Below, piece after piece: positions 26,211 to 34,072 of a stretch of DNA of 64,000 bases (its first letter is position 1; every line of letters starts with the position of its first letter). The position numbers and the translations under genes were made by a program. Origin of the DNA: Mucilaginibacter corticis (GTDB lineage: Bacteria > Bacteroidota > Bacteroidia > Sphingobacteriales > Sphingobacteriaceae). Location of the stretch: positions 1,488,001 through 1,552,000 of the forward strand of contig NZ_VLPK01000001.1 in assembly GCF_007558865.1 (NCBI RefSeq), in the 5' to 3' direction. The notes beneath the pieces are model-generated. The model had not been told where the DNA came from. It saw nothing but the letters and a program-made list of their open reading frames with translations, and did not search any database.

Positions 26211-27020
26211 ATGGATGGCCTTATAAATAAAGAAAACCCGGAAGTACGACTAAGAGCGTTCAGAGCCATCGATGAACCGCAAACCTGCGCGCTTTTTATT
26301 GAAGGGCATACGCATGTATTAACAAACATTGGTGTTACTAAGGTATCATATAGTAAAAACGAATGGGTGAATAACCCCGCCGCTTTTGTTATCGTTGTTG
26401 AGTCGTTAGACGGCAAGCGTGTATTTGGCGGGGCCCGGGTGCATGTATCCGGCGGTACAGAATTGTTGCCGCTTGAAACCGCGACTTACGCTATGGACAG
26501 ATCTGTATTTGAACTGGTTTGGAAATACGCGCAGCATGGCACCGGCGAGCTCTGCGGCTTGTGGAACTCGAGAGAGATTGCCGGTTATGGTGTAGGCAGT
26601 ATCTTTTTGATCCGTGCGGCTGTGGCCATCTCTTACCAAATTGGTTTACAATCGCTGTTTGCGTTATGTGCCCCATATACGGTAAAACCGGTTGAGGCTG
26701 TGGGCATGCAGTTGGAGGCAAGTATAGGTAACGACGGTACGTTTTATTACCCTAAGCTTGATCTTATTGCCACGACCATGCTGCTTAGGGATGTGCCTAC
26801 CTTAAGCAAAGCTTACGAGGAGGATAAGACGGCCATCATGAAGATCCGTAATAATTTAAATACGGTGCGCGAGGAAGAATTACGCGGCAAAAAGATAACT
26901 ATACACTACGAAACCCAGATACCTAACCTTGATAAGTGGGATTTAAAGGCAACAATAGCCAATGCTGAAAAAAATATGCTAAATCCTAATGTCGGCAATA
27001 AAGAGTGGGATTTTCTATAA
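26211..27020 (+). CDS. Acyltransferase-like protein (autoinducer/N-acyl amino acid synthase-like fold)
   Basis: A 269-residue cytoplasmic protein without signal or membrane segment. The region KRVFGGARVHVSGG (about 69-82) corresponds to the strand with an Arg seen in LuxI- and FeeM-like synthases. GELCGLWNSREIAGYGVGS (about 112-130), followed by a long helix and GLQSLFALCAPYTVKP (145-160), resembles the core of GNAT-related acyl-CoA/acyl-ACP users. I read it as a possible N-acyl transferase making a small signal or modified metabolite. It begins a run of genes with a ThiF-like enzyme and a 7TM sensor kinase. The fold assignment is by eye. Confidence 0.5.
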   Translation: MDGLINKENPEVRLRAFRAIDEPQTCALFIEGHTHVLTNIGVTKVSYSKNEWVNNPAAFVIVVESLDGKRVFGGARVHVSGGTELLPLETATYAMDRSVFELVWKYAQHGTGELCGLWNSREIAGYGVGSIFLIRAAVAISYQIGLQSLFALCAPYTVKPVEAVGMQLEASIGNDGTFYYPKLDLIATTMLLRDVPTLSKAYEEDKTAIMKIRNNLNTVREEELRGKKITIHYETQIPNLDKWDLKATIANAEKNMLNPNVGNKEWDFL

Positions 27021-27085
27021 TAACTAACCTAAAAAGCTAACCATTCTGCATAGTTTTGCGTATAGCTATTACTAATTTTAAACAA

Positions 27086-28192
27086 ATGAGGAATATTGCA
27101 AGTTTATTGGAAAGCTCAGCACAACTGAAGCAAGCTTATGTGCCAATTATTTTGCGAATTGATAAACCGTCAGACAAGCAGGAATTTGACCGCCTGGTAC
27201 AGGATGGCGAAGTATTATTTATCCAGGACGAAATTTACGGACAGCTACAGGAGTTGGTTAAAAGTGAGCGTCCCTCAGTAAAGATCAGTGATGACGAATA
27301 CCCCGAATTGATCACCAATCATCTTGCCGGCAAAGATATAAATGAGTACGGCGTATGGGTTTATTACCCCTGGTCAAAACGCCTGGTGCATTTGTTGGAT
27401 GAGGATGAGTTTGTTGAGGTGCGCACCAATCGTAACCACAACAAAATAACCCGCGAAGAACAGTTATTATTAAAAACAAAGGCGATAGGTATAGTTGGCT
27501 TATCTGTAGGGCAGTCGATAGCGTTAACTATGGCTATGGAACGCATTTGCGGCGAGTTGCGCCTGGCAGATTTTGACACTGCCGAACTGAGCAACTTAAA
27601 CCGCATCCGTGCCGGGTCACACAACCTGGGCCTGAATAAAACAGTGATAGCCGCCCGCGAGATTGTTGAAATAGACCCTTTTATAAAAGTTAAGATATTT
27701 AGCGACGGCCTGCACAAGCAAAACATGGATGAGTTTTTTACCGGCGGCGGTAACCTTGACCTGTTTATTGAAGTTTGCGACGGTATAGATATTAAGTTAG
27801 ACAGCCGTTTTAAAGCCAAAGAGCTGCAGATACCCGTTGTAATGGACACCAACGACCGCGGTATGCTGGATGTTGAGCGTTTTGACATTGAAAAAGACAG
27901 GGGCATAATGCACGGCTATCTTGACGCGTTTATAGAGAATAACGGCATAAAAGTAACGGATGAGAACCGCCAGGGTATTTTGATGTCCATACTTTCATTT
28001 GATTCATTATCAGAAAGGATGAAACTATCAATGGCCGAAATAGGTAAAACCATCAATACCTGGCCGCAGCTGGCATCGTCTGTAGTACTTGGGGGCGCTA
28101 TTACTACCGACATTGCACGCAAGATATTATTAGGAGAGCACACGCAATCGGGACGTTATTATGTAGATCTCGACGAAATTTTTAAAATGTAA
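27086..28192 (+). CDS. ThiF/E1-like adenylyltransferase family protein
   Basis: A 368-residue protein with a central Rossmann E1-like domain: GIVGLSVGQS (about 135-144), ADFDTAELSNLNRIR (161-175, with the Asp and Arg that bind ATP in E1 enzymes) and FIEVCDGIDIKLD. The N-terminal 120 residues resemble those of Rv1355c-type ThiF proteins. The C-terminal nitroreductase domain those often carry is absent. No CxxC zinc pairs or obvious catalytic Cys are seen. It probably activates a carboxylate by adenylation. The ATG at 27086 is preferred over a TTG at 27056. It follows the acyltransferase by 65 bp. Confidence 0.75.
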   Translation: MRNIASLLESSAQLKQAYVPIILRIDKPSDKQEFDRLVQDGEVLFIQDEIYGQLQELVKSERPSVKISDDEYPELITNHLAGKDINEYGVWVYYPWSKRLVHLLDEDEFVEVRTNRNHNKITREEQLLLKTKAIGIVGLSVGQSIALTMAMERICGELRLADFDTAELSNLNRIRAGSHNLGLNKTVIAAREIVEIDPFIKVKIFSDGLHKQNMDEFFTGGGNLDLFIEVCDGIDIKLDSRFKAKELQIPVVMDTNDRGMLDVERFDIEKDRGIMHGYLDAFIENNGIKVTDENRQGILMSILSFDSLSERMKLSMAEIGKTINTWPQLASSVVLGGAITTDIARKILLGEHTQSGRYYVDLDEIFKM

Positions 28193-28237
28193 GTACATTT
28201 ACTTCGTCGTTAGTACCTAACCTTATAAAAAAATACA

Positions 28238-30379
28238 ATGCAATACTTAAAGACATCGGCTTTAGCTATCTTATTTTTAATAATAAGTACCCTTACACAT
28301 GCGCAAAATGTTGTAAGCGTTAACAATACGCTAAAGCAGGGCTATTTTGGTAAAGATGTTTATTTATACCAGGATGTAACCAATAAATTAAGTTTTAGCA
28401 AAATAAGCCAGTCGCCGGCTTTGTTTAAGGCAAGTACCCTGGCCGTACCTAACCTGGGTATCAGCCCGTACAATAACTGGATAAAATTCAGGCTGATAAA
28501 TGATTCAGAGCTGGATAAGGTAATATTAGACATATCTAACCCGATAATTGACGATGCAGACCTGTATATAGTTAGAGGTACGCAGGTTGACAGCGTAAAA
28601 AGCTCAAATATCCTGCCCTTGAGAAACAAACCTTACAGCCATCAATTTTACCTGTTCAATATCCCGCTTAAAAAAGGCGAAGCCGTTGACTGTTATGTTC
28701 GGCTTAAAAGCACGCAACAGATCCTTGCCCCATTAAGTTTAAAAACGGCGCAAACCATTGTCCCCGAAATTAGTACTACCGATACCCGCAGCGGCATTTA
28801 CCTGGGCATTATGCTGGTGATGTTGTTGTATAACTTGTTTATTTACTTTACCACTAAGGACAAGGATTACATTGTTTACTGCCACTACATTTTTTGGGTA
28901 ACGTTAACCCAAATGACCTTGCTGGGTTATTCACACCGTTTTTTATGGACAGACAATGTCTGGCTATCAAAAAACATGGTTATTTTTTGCGGAGTAATGT
29001 CTGGTGTGGCCACCATTATGTTTGCCAAGTCTTTTTTACATACCAAAGTAATTGTACCCAAGCTTAATATAGCGCTTAATGTAACTGTAGGTTTATATAC
29101 CATTGCTATGATCTTGTTGTTGTCGGGCAATGGGGTTGTAGCGTTCCAGGTAGTTAATCCTACGGCAGCTATCGTTTCTATATTACTTATGGTAATTGCT
29201 ACGGCTGCTTATCGTAAAAAACAGGCATCAGCTAAATTCTTTTTAATAAGCTGGTCTATCTTCTTTACCAGTATCTTGATCTTTGTATTTAAAGATTTTA
29301 ATATCGTTCCGTATAACCTTTTTACGGTTCACTCGGTCGAGATCGGTTCTGCTTTAGAGGCCGTATTCCTGTCCTTCGCGCTGGCTAATAAGATCAATAT
29401 TTTAAAAGGCGAAAAAGAAGCGTCGCAAGCCGAAGTGCTGCGCACTTTGCAAGAAAATGAGCGTATTGTAAGGATGCAAAACGTAATGCTGGAATCGAAA
29501 GTTGAAGAGCGTACGCATGAGTTGAACGAATCGCTTGAAGATCTGAAACAAGCTCAAAGCCAGCTGGTCGAGTCAGAAAAAATGGCATCACTTGGTCAGT
29601 TAACCGCCGGTATAGCGCATGAGATCAATAACCCAATCAACTTTGTCACCTCAAATATTAATCCGCTAAAACGCGATGTTGAAATGATTTTAGATGTAAT
29701 GAGTAACATTGAGCGCGTAAGTCAGTCTGATCTATCAATAGCCGAGAAGAAAAAGCAAATAGAAGATTACAAAGAAGAAATGGACTTCGACTATTTGGTG
29801 ATGGAGATCAAGCATTTAATAAAGGGCATTTACGAAGGGGCGTCGCGTACCGCCGAAATTGTTAAGGGACTTAAAATATTTTCGCGCCTTGATGAAGATG
29901 ATCTGAAAAGAGCAGATATGAACGAGGGGCTTGACTCGACGTTAGTAATAGCAAATAACCTTTTAAATAACCGGATAAAAATAATTAAGGAATATGCTGA
30001 ACTGCCGCTTATTGAATGTTACGCCGGTAAGCTGAACCAGGTATTCCTGAATATTTTATCAAACGGGATCTATGCTGTAGAGAAGAAATTTGGAGACAAA
30101 GAGGGTGGGGAGATCCTGATCAAAACAGAGAATGACGACGAAGATGTAACCATTACTATTGCTGATAACGGTATAGGCATGAGTGAGCAGACCATGAAGA
30201 AGATCTTTGAGCCATTTTTTACTACCAAAGAAGTAGGCGAAGGAACAGGTTTGGGTATGAGTATTGCATACAATACTATTAAGAAGCACAATGGGCAAAT
30301 TATAGTTAATTCTGAAGTTGGTAAAGGCACGGAGTTTATTTTGAAAATACCTGCCATTTACGACACAAAACTTGTCTAA
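28238..30379 (+). CDS. 7TM-DISM sensor histidine kinase
   Basis: A 713-residue membrane kinase: signal peptide (ILFLIISTLTHAQ), extracellular 7TMR-DISMED2-type domain (about 25-175), seven transmembrane helices (about 185-385), a coiled coil (about 390-450), and HisKA with phospho-His461 in GQLTAGIAHEINNP. The ATPase domain carries NQVFLNILSNGIYAV, DNGIGM and GEGTGLGMS boxes. The DISMED2 module is thought to bind small or carbohydrate ligands. It lies 45 bp after the ThiF-like gene, so it may sense the product of the upstream enzymes. A hairpin overlaps its stop. Confidence 0.93.
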   Translation: MQYLKTSALAILFLIISTLTHAQNVVSVNNTLKQGYFGKDVYLYQDVTNKLSFSKISQSPALFKASTLAVPNLGISPYNNWIKFRLINDSELDKVILDISNPIIDDADLYIVRGTQVDSVKSSNILPLRNKPYSHQFYLFNIPLKKGEAVDCYVRLKSTQQILAPLSLKTAQTIVPEISTTDTRSGIYLGIMLVMLLYNLFIYFTTKDKDYIVYCHYIFWVTLTQMTLLGYSHRFLWTDNVWLSKNMVIFCGVMSGVATIMFAKSFLHTKVIVPKLNIALNVTVGLYTIAMILLLSGNGVVAFQVVNPTAAIVSILLMVIATAAYRKKQASAKFFLISWSIFFTSILIFVFKDFNIVPYNLFTVHSVEIGSALEAVFLSFALANKINILKGEKEASQAEVLRTLQENERIVRMQNVMLESKVEERTHELNESLEDLKQAQSQLVESEKMASLGQLTAGIAHEINNPINFVTSNINPLKRDVEMILDVMSNIERVSQSDLSIAEKKKQIEDYKEEMDFDYLVMEIKHLIKGIYEGASRTAEIVKGLKIFSRLDEDDLKRADMNEGLDSTLVIANNLLNNRIKIIKEYAELPLIECYAGKLNQVFLNILSNGIYAVEKKFGDKEGGEILIKTENDDEDVTITIADNGIGMSEQTMKKIFEPFFTTKEVGEGTGLGMSIAYNTIKKHNGQIIVNSEVGKGTEFILKIPAIYDTKLV

Positions 30380-30405
30380 CTTGCGTATACAAGTTTTGTC
30401 TTTTT
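30365..30405 (+). terminator. Hairpin overlapping the 7TM-kinase stop codon
   Basis: Stem ACAAAACTTG/CAAGTTTTGT with a 15-nt loop, followed by CTTTTT. The left arm is the last codons of the kinase. It could partly separate the first three genes from the following receiver-kinase gene. Confidence 0.75.
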
Positions 30406-30448
30406 ATACTAAACCAATTAAACCTAACTGCACTTAAAAATCACAATA

Positions 30449-31534
30449 ATGGCAGAAAAAATTAAAATACTGTATTTGGATGATGAGATGGATAATCTTA
30501 CCGGTTTTAAAGCTACTTTAAGACTTGATTACCAGGTATTCACCGCAGTAAACATTCCGGGTGCCATGGAGCACCTTGAAAAGCATCCCGATATCCGGGT
30601 AATATTTTGTGATCAGCGTATGCCGGTTAAAACCGGGGTTGAGTTTTTTGAGGGGATCCGCAGTACGCACCCGTTGCCAATGCGCATATTGATAACGGCC
30701 TACACGGATATTGAAGCGGTTATTGACTCTATAAATAGGGGCAACATTTTCAGGTTTGTCAAAAAGCCATGGGCAGAGGCTGAGCTGATCTCGGCCATTG
30801 AAGAAGCCAACAAATTTTACCAGGCCAACTCTATGCTGGCTATCAAGAACGAAGAACTGCAAAAAGCTTACAGCGAGCTTGATAAATTTGCTTATAGCGT
30901 AAGCCATGATATCCGCGGGCCTTTGTCGGGTATTTTAGGGGCGATAAACGTTGCCCGCGAAATGTATGATATTGCCGAAATGAAGGAAATGCTTTTTTTA
31001 ATGGAAAAATCCCTTAAAAAGCTGGACACCTACATTTTGAGCATGCATGATTATTACAGCCTGCAGCGCGGCGAGTTGCAGATTTGCGAGATAGACTTTA
31101 AAAAGATGACCGATGAGTTCAGGGATATTTACAAAGTTTTCTCAAACAGTGCCGACATCACTTTCAAAGTAAATATAAACCAGCGCGAGCCTTTTAGAAG
31201 CGATACCGTACCTTTAAAGCTGATTTTGAATAACTTATTGTCTAACGCGTTTAAGTATCAGAATAAAAATAACGACGCTAAACTGGTTGAATTGAATATT
31301 GAAGTAAATAAAGGCGTAGCAACCATTGTAGTAAGCGACACCGGCATTGGTATATTAGGCAACCACCTTGGCGAGATCTTTAACCTGTTTTACCGGGCAA
31401 GTTCGCAGGAGTCGGGGTCAGGGTTTGGCTTATACAACGTAAAAAGCGCCTTATTAAAACTAAATGGCCAGATTGAAGTTAATTCTGTTTTAAATAAAGG
31501 CACCACATTTAAGGTTACCGTACCGACCAAATAA
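30449..31534 (+). CDS. Receiver-histidine kinase protein
   Basis: A 361-residue soluble signalling protein with the unusual order receiver then kinase. The receiver has LYLDDE and Asp55 in IFCDQRMP, plus FVKKPW. A coiled-coil linker of about 30 residues leads to HisKA with His153 in YSVSHDIRGPLS. The HATPase domain carries LILNNLLSNAFKY, SDTGIGI and GSGFGLYNVK. It would take phosphate from an upstream kinase and change its own kinase output. The next receiver gene begins 6 bp downstream. Confidence 0.92.
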   Translation: MAEKIKILYLDDEMDNLTGFKATLRLDYQVFTAVNIPGAMEHLEKHPDIRVIFCDQRMPVKTGVEFFEGIRSTHPLPMRILITAYTDIEAVIDSINRGNIFRFVKKPWAEAELISAIEEANKFYQANSMLAIKNEELQKAYSELDKFAYSVSHDIRGPLSGILGAINVAREMYDIAEMKEMLFLMEKSLKKLDTYILSMHDYYSLQRGELQICEIDFKKMTDEFRDIYKVFSNSADITFKVNINQREPFRSDTVPLKLILNNLLSNAFKYQNKNNDAKLVELNIEVNKGVATIVVSDTGIGILGNHLGEIFNLFYRASSQESGSGFGLYNVKSALLKLNGQIEVNSVLNKGTTFKVTVPTK

Positions 31535-31540
31535 ATTTGC

Positions 31541-31966
31541 ATGAAAGACCTATCATTCATAATTATTGATGATACCGAACTGGACCACTTTATTGCCCGT
31601 AAAGTGATAACCAATGCAAATAAAAATTTTAATGTTAAAAGTTTCCTTAACCCCTACCAGGCCCTTGAGCATATTGCCCACCCTGACTATGACGAGGGCA
31701 TCAAAATTATCCTTGTATTCCTGGATATTTATATGCCCTTAATGAACGGGTTTGAGTTTGTTGAGCAATTTGAAAAGCTTGACCCAAAGATCCAGGAAAA
31801 ATACTATATAGTAGCGCTTACTTCGTCTGTCGAGGTATCAGACATTAACCTGATCAGGTCTTATAAATCGTTTAAAGCCCGGGTAACCAAGCCCGTAACC
31901 GCCACCGGGTTAAACACTTTGCTTACAAAAGTAGGTAAAGAATATAATCTCGAAACGGGTGTTTGA
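31541..31966 (+). CDS. Single-domain response regulator
   Basis: A 141-residue receiver with IIIDDTELDHF, phospho-acceptor Asp62 in LVFLDIYMPLMNG, ALTSSVE and VTKPVT. It has no output domain. Being 6 bp from the receiver-kinase gene, it is its probable phosphoryl target. Confidence 0.92.
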   Translation: MKDLSFIIIDDTELDHFIARKVITNANKNFNVKSFLNPYQALEHIAHPDYDEGIKIILVFLDIYMPLMNGFEFVEQFEKLDPKIQEKYYIVALTSSVEVSDINLIRSYKSFKARVTKPVTATGLNTLLTKVGKEYNLETGV

Positions 31967-31975
31967 TCTTTTAGC

Positions 31976-32440
31976 TTACGACAATAGTTTTTGCCTTAAT
32001 AAAAATTCCAGCTGGTCATTTGATGTTTCCAGCTTTTCATTCTCTTCTTTAAGCTTTAATTTTTCAAGATAAGCGTCATATGCACGGGTAATGGTCATAT
32101 CCAACTCTTCTTCGTTCCATGGTTTGGTCAGGTAATGAAAGATCTTGCCTTTGTTTACCGCGTCAACAACTGCGCCCATATCGGCATAGCCGGTTAACAA
32201 TATCCTCATGGGGTCCGGATGTGTTTCAATAACCTTTTCCAGGAACTCAACGCCTGTCATGTTAGGCATGCGCTGATCTGTAATGATGATGTGTACGGGT
32301 TTTTCACCAAGCATTTTTAATGCTTCATCGCCACTTATAGCAGTATAGATCTGGTATTTTATCCGGAAAGCTGCTTTGAAAGAAAACAGGTTGTTTTCTT
32401 CGTCATCTACATAGAGGATGGTTATCTTTTTTTCGGCCAT
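31976..32440 (-). CDS. Response regulator receiver protein with C-terminal coiled coil
   Basis: A 154-residue protein: receiver with ILYVDDEENN, Asp55 in IITDQRMPNMTG and YLTKPWNEEEL, then about 30 residues of coiled coil. The receiver is very close to that of the convergent receiver-kinase (both begin MAEK and share DQRMP, TG and KPW), so they are likely paralogues. It has no DNA-binding domain, so it probably works by protein contact. Confidence 0.9.
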   Translation of the reverse strand: MAEKKITILYVDDEENNLFSFKAAFRIKYQIYTAISGDEALKMLGEKPVHIIITDQRMPNMTGVEFLEKVIETHPDPMRILLTGYADMGAVVDAVNKGKIFHYLTKPWNEEELDMTITRAYDAYLEKLKLKEENEKLETSNDQLEFLLRQKLLS

Positions 32441-32555
32441 GGGGGATGGTAGTTAATATCTGTTTAATCAATAACAAGCCATTGCCCATGTTGTTTAGAC
32501 AAGCAATGGCCCATTATATTAAAATTAGATATAAATATCGAAAATTACAACCAAA

Positions 32556-33140
32556 TTAAAATACAATTTTTCCGGTTGATGTAATTAATGATGCTATTCT
32601 GACAGCGTCAAAGATGCGTTCTTCGGTAGTTCCAAGCTTAATTAATGAGTCCTCGTGCGCGTTAACGCACATTTCGCAGCCATTAACAGCCGATATAGTA
32701 AGGCTCATCAGTTCGAAAAATTCTTTGCCGGTTACAGGTTTCATCATGATCTGCATGCGGATACGTGCCGGGATCTGGCTATATTTTTCTTTTTGCGTAA
32801 AATGCCTGAAACGGTAGAAGATATTATTTGATGCCAATAAAGACGCGCAGGCTGCCGCCTCGGCTATTTCTTCCTTAGTTGCACCCTGGTCTGCCGCGTA
32901 TTTGTTAAAAAAGTTGGTCAGCGGTAAGTTGTTGTTGTTAACCGCCACGCTTAAACCCAGCAGCGCGCATTCTTTGGTGCTTAAATGCTCGGAAGTTAGG
33001 GTGCTGGTAAAATTTAATTTCAGGTCGCGTAAATAGCGCGACTCGCCTTGTTCAAGCAAAGTAAGGCTGGCGGTACGGTAAGCGGTATCCACGCCTATGC
33101 TTTGCAATAATTCGTTTATTGTTTCTGTGCTTTCGCTCAT
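32556..33140 (-). CDS. Carboxymuconolactone decarboxylase/alkylhydroperoxidase AhpD family protein
   Basis: A 194-residue helical protein with the AhpD active-site motif at Cys155, Cys158 and His162 (VNGCEMCVNAHED). AhpD reduces the oxidised peroxiredoxin AhpC in some bacteria. The peroxiredoxin gene lies immediately upstream on the same strand, so the pair probably forms an AhpC/AhpD-like peroxide defence. A terminator hairpin between them would lower its expression relative to the peroxiredoxin. Confidence 0.9.
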   Translation of the reverse strand: MSESTETINELLQSIGVDTAYRTASLTLLEQGESRYLRDLKLNFTSTLTSEHLSTKECALLGLSVAVNNNNLPLTNFFNKYAADQGATKEEIAEAAACASLLASNNIFYRFRHFTQKEKYSQIPARIRMQIMMKPVTGKEFFELMSLTISAVNGCEMCVNAHEDSLIKLGTTEERIFDAVRIASLITSTGKIVF

Positions 33141-33163
33141 GATAGCTGTTTAATTATAATTAA

Positions 33164-33190
33164 CAAAAAATCCCCGTTTTACCGGGGATC
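33164..33190 (-). terminator. Intrinsic terminator between peroxiredoxin and ahpD-like genes
   Basis: On the reverse strand stem ATCCCCGG/CGGGGAT with a short loop, followed by TTTTTT. It probably acts as a partial terminator in the operon. Confidence 0.88.
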
Positions 33191-33199
33191 TTTAAATCA

Positions 33200-33745
33200 T
33201 TAAACGGTTAACGTTTCCTGTCCTTTTTCCCAGTTGCATGGGCAAAGCTCGTCAGTTTGTAAACCATCAAGTACACGCAATACTTCTTTAACGTTACGGC
33301 CTACGCTCAGGTCGTTAACGCAAACCCAACGTACAATACCTGTAGGGTCAATGATGAAAGTAGCACGGTAAGCAATTTTTTCGTTAGGCTCTAAAATACC
33401 CAGCTCTTCTGCCAATGATTTTGAAGTATCAGCCAGCATCGGGAATTTCAAGTCGCGCAGGTCGTCATGATGTGTTCTCCATGCAGCGTGAACAAATTCA
33501 GAATCAGTTGAAGCGCCGATCAAACGGGTTTCGCGGTCACGGAACTCGCCAAAGTTTTTGTTAAATTCAGCAATCTCTGTAGGGCAAACAAAAGTAAAAT
33601 CTTTTGGCCACCAGAACATTACTGTCCAAACGTTGTCGTCATTAACCAAAAATTCTGAAGTCAATGTTTCAAACTCTTTTCCTTTTTCTAAGCTAACTAC
33701 GGCTGTTTTTGAAAATGCCGGAAATTTTTCTCCTATTGTAATCAT
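33200..33745 (-). CDS. Peroxiredoxin (AhpC/Prx1 type)
   Basis: A typical two-Cys peroxiredoxin of 181 residues that reduces hydrogen peroxide and organic peroxides. Peroxidatic Cys54 is in WPKDFTFVCPTEI, and the C-terminal region LCPCNWEKG holds the resolving cysteine. The ATG at 33745 starts the family sequence MITIGEKFPAF. It is preceded by a promoter and an OxyR-like operator and followed by an AhpD-like partner. Confidence 0.95.
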   Translation of the reverse strand: MITIGEKFPAFSKTAVVSLEKGKEFETLTSEFLVNDDNVWTVMFWWPKDFTFVCPTEIAEFNKNFGEFRDRETRLIGASTDSEFVHAAWRTHHDDLRDLKFPMLADTSKSLAEELGILEPNEKIAYRATFIIDPTGIVRWVCVNDLSVGRNVKEVLRVLDGLQTDELCPCNWEKGQETLTV

Positions 33746-33772
33746 ATTATGATGTGTGTTTTTAATTTTGAA

Positions 33773-33780
33773 CAAATATA
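33773..33780 (-). promoter_or_regulatory. -7 box of the peroxiredoxin gene
   Basis: TATATTTG on the reverse strand, 27 nt upstream of the ATG. No -33 TTG is present, as expected for an activator-dependent promoter. Confidence 0.55.
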
Positions 33781-33800
33781 CGCCATTTGGCTGTGAAAAT

Positions 33801-33837
33801 ATATTAGTATTCTATATGTGTTATAGTTAAAATCTAT
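33801..33837. promoter_or_regulatory. OxyR-type operator upstream of peroxiredoxin
   Basis: Four tetramers at exact 7-bp intervals: ATAT (33801), CTAT (33812), ATAG (33823) and CTAT (33834). This matches the OxyR consensus ATAG-N7-CTAT-N7-ATAG-N7-CTAT at 15 of 16 positions. The site ends at the -33 region of the peroxiredoxin promoter, the expected place for activation. Confidence 0.7.
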
Positions 33838-33974
33838 AATTAAATACATATTTATAGTATTCTTAAATAATCATAAAAAAATTAACAGGATGGCAAAAAC
33901 AGCTTGTTTTAAGAGTGTATAATTTAGAAATTGTTAATCGCGGCAGCTTAAAAGTAATTTTATGAAATTATACC

Positions 33975-34003
33975 ATAGCGGTGGGTTTTAAACCCATCGC
34001 TAT
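33975..34003. repeat. Hairpin palindrome upstream of hisS
   Basis: ATAGCG-x-TGGGTTT and AAACCCA-x-CGCTAT form an almost perfect 14-bp stem. There is no T-run. It is a dispersed palindrome or the end of an unseen transcript. The rest of 33838-34057 is AT-rich with no gene. Confidence 0.6.
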
Positions 34004-34060
34004 ATAATGTAACCGGATATTCCCGTATAAGCAGAGTTTACACTATCCCCCTCTTTTTTG

Positions 34061-34068
34061 TACATTTG
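34061..34068 (+). promoter_or_regulatory. -7 box of hisS
   Basis: TACATTTG, ending 4 nt before the ATG at 34073, which predicts a leaderless transcript. Confidence 0.5.
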
Positions 34069-34072
34069 CCGC

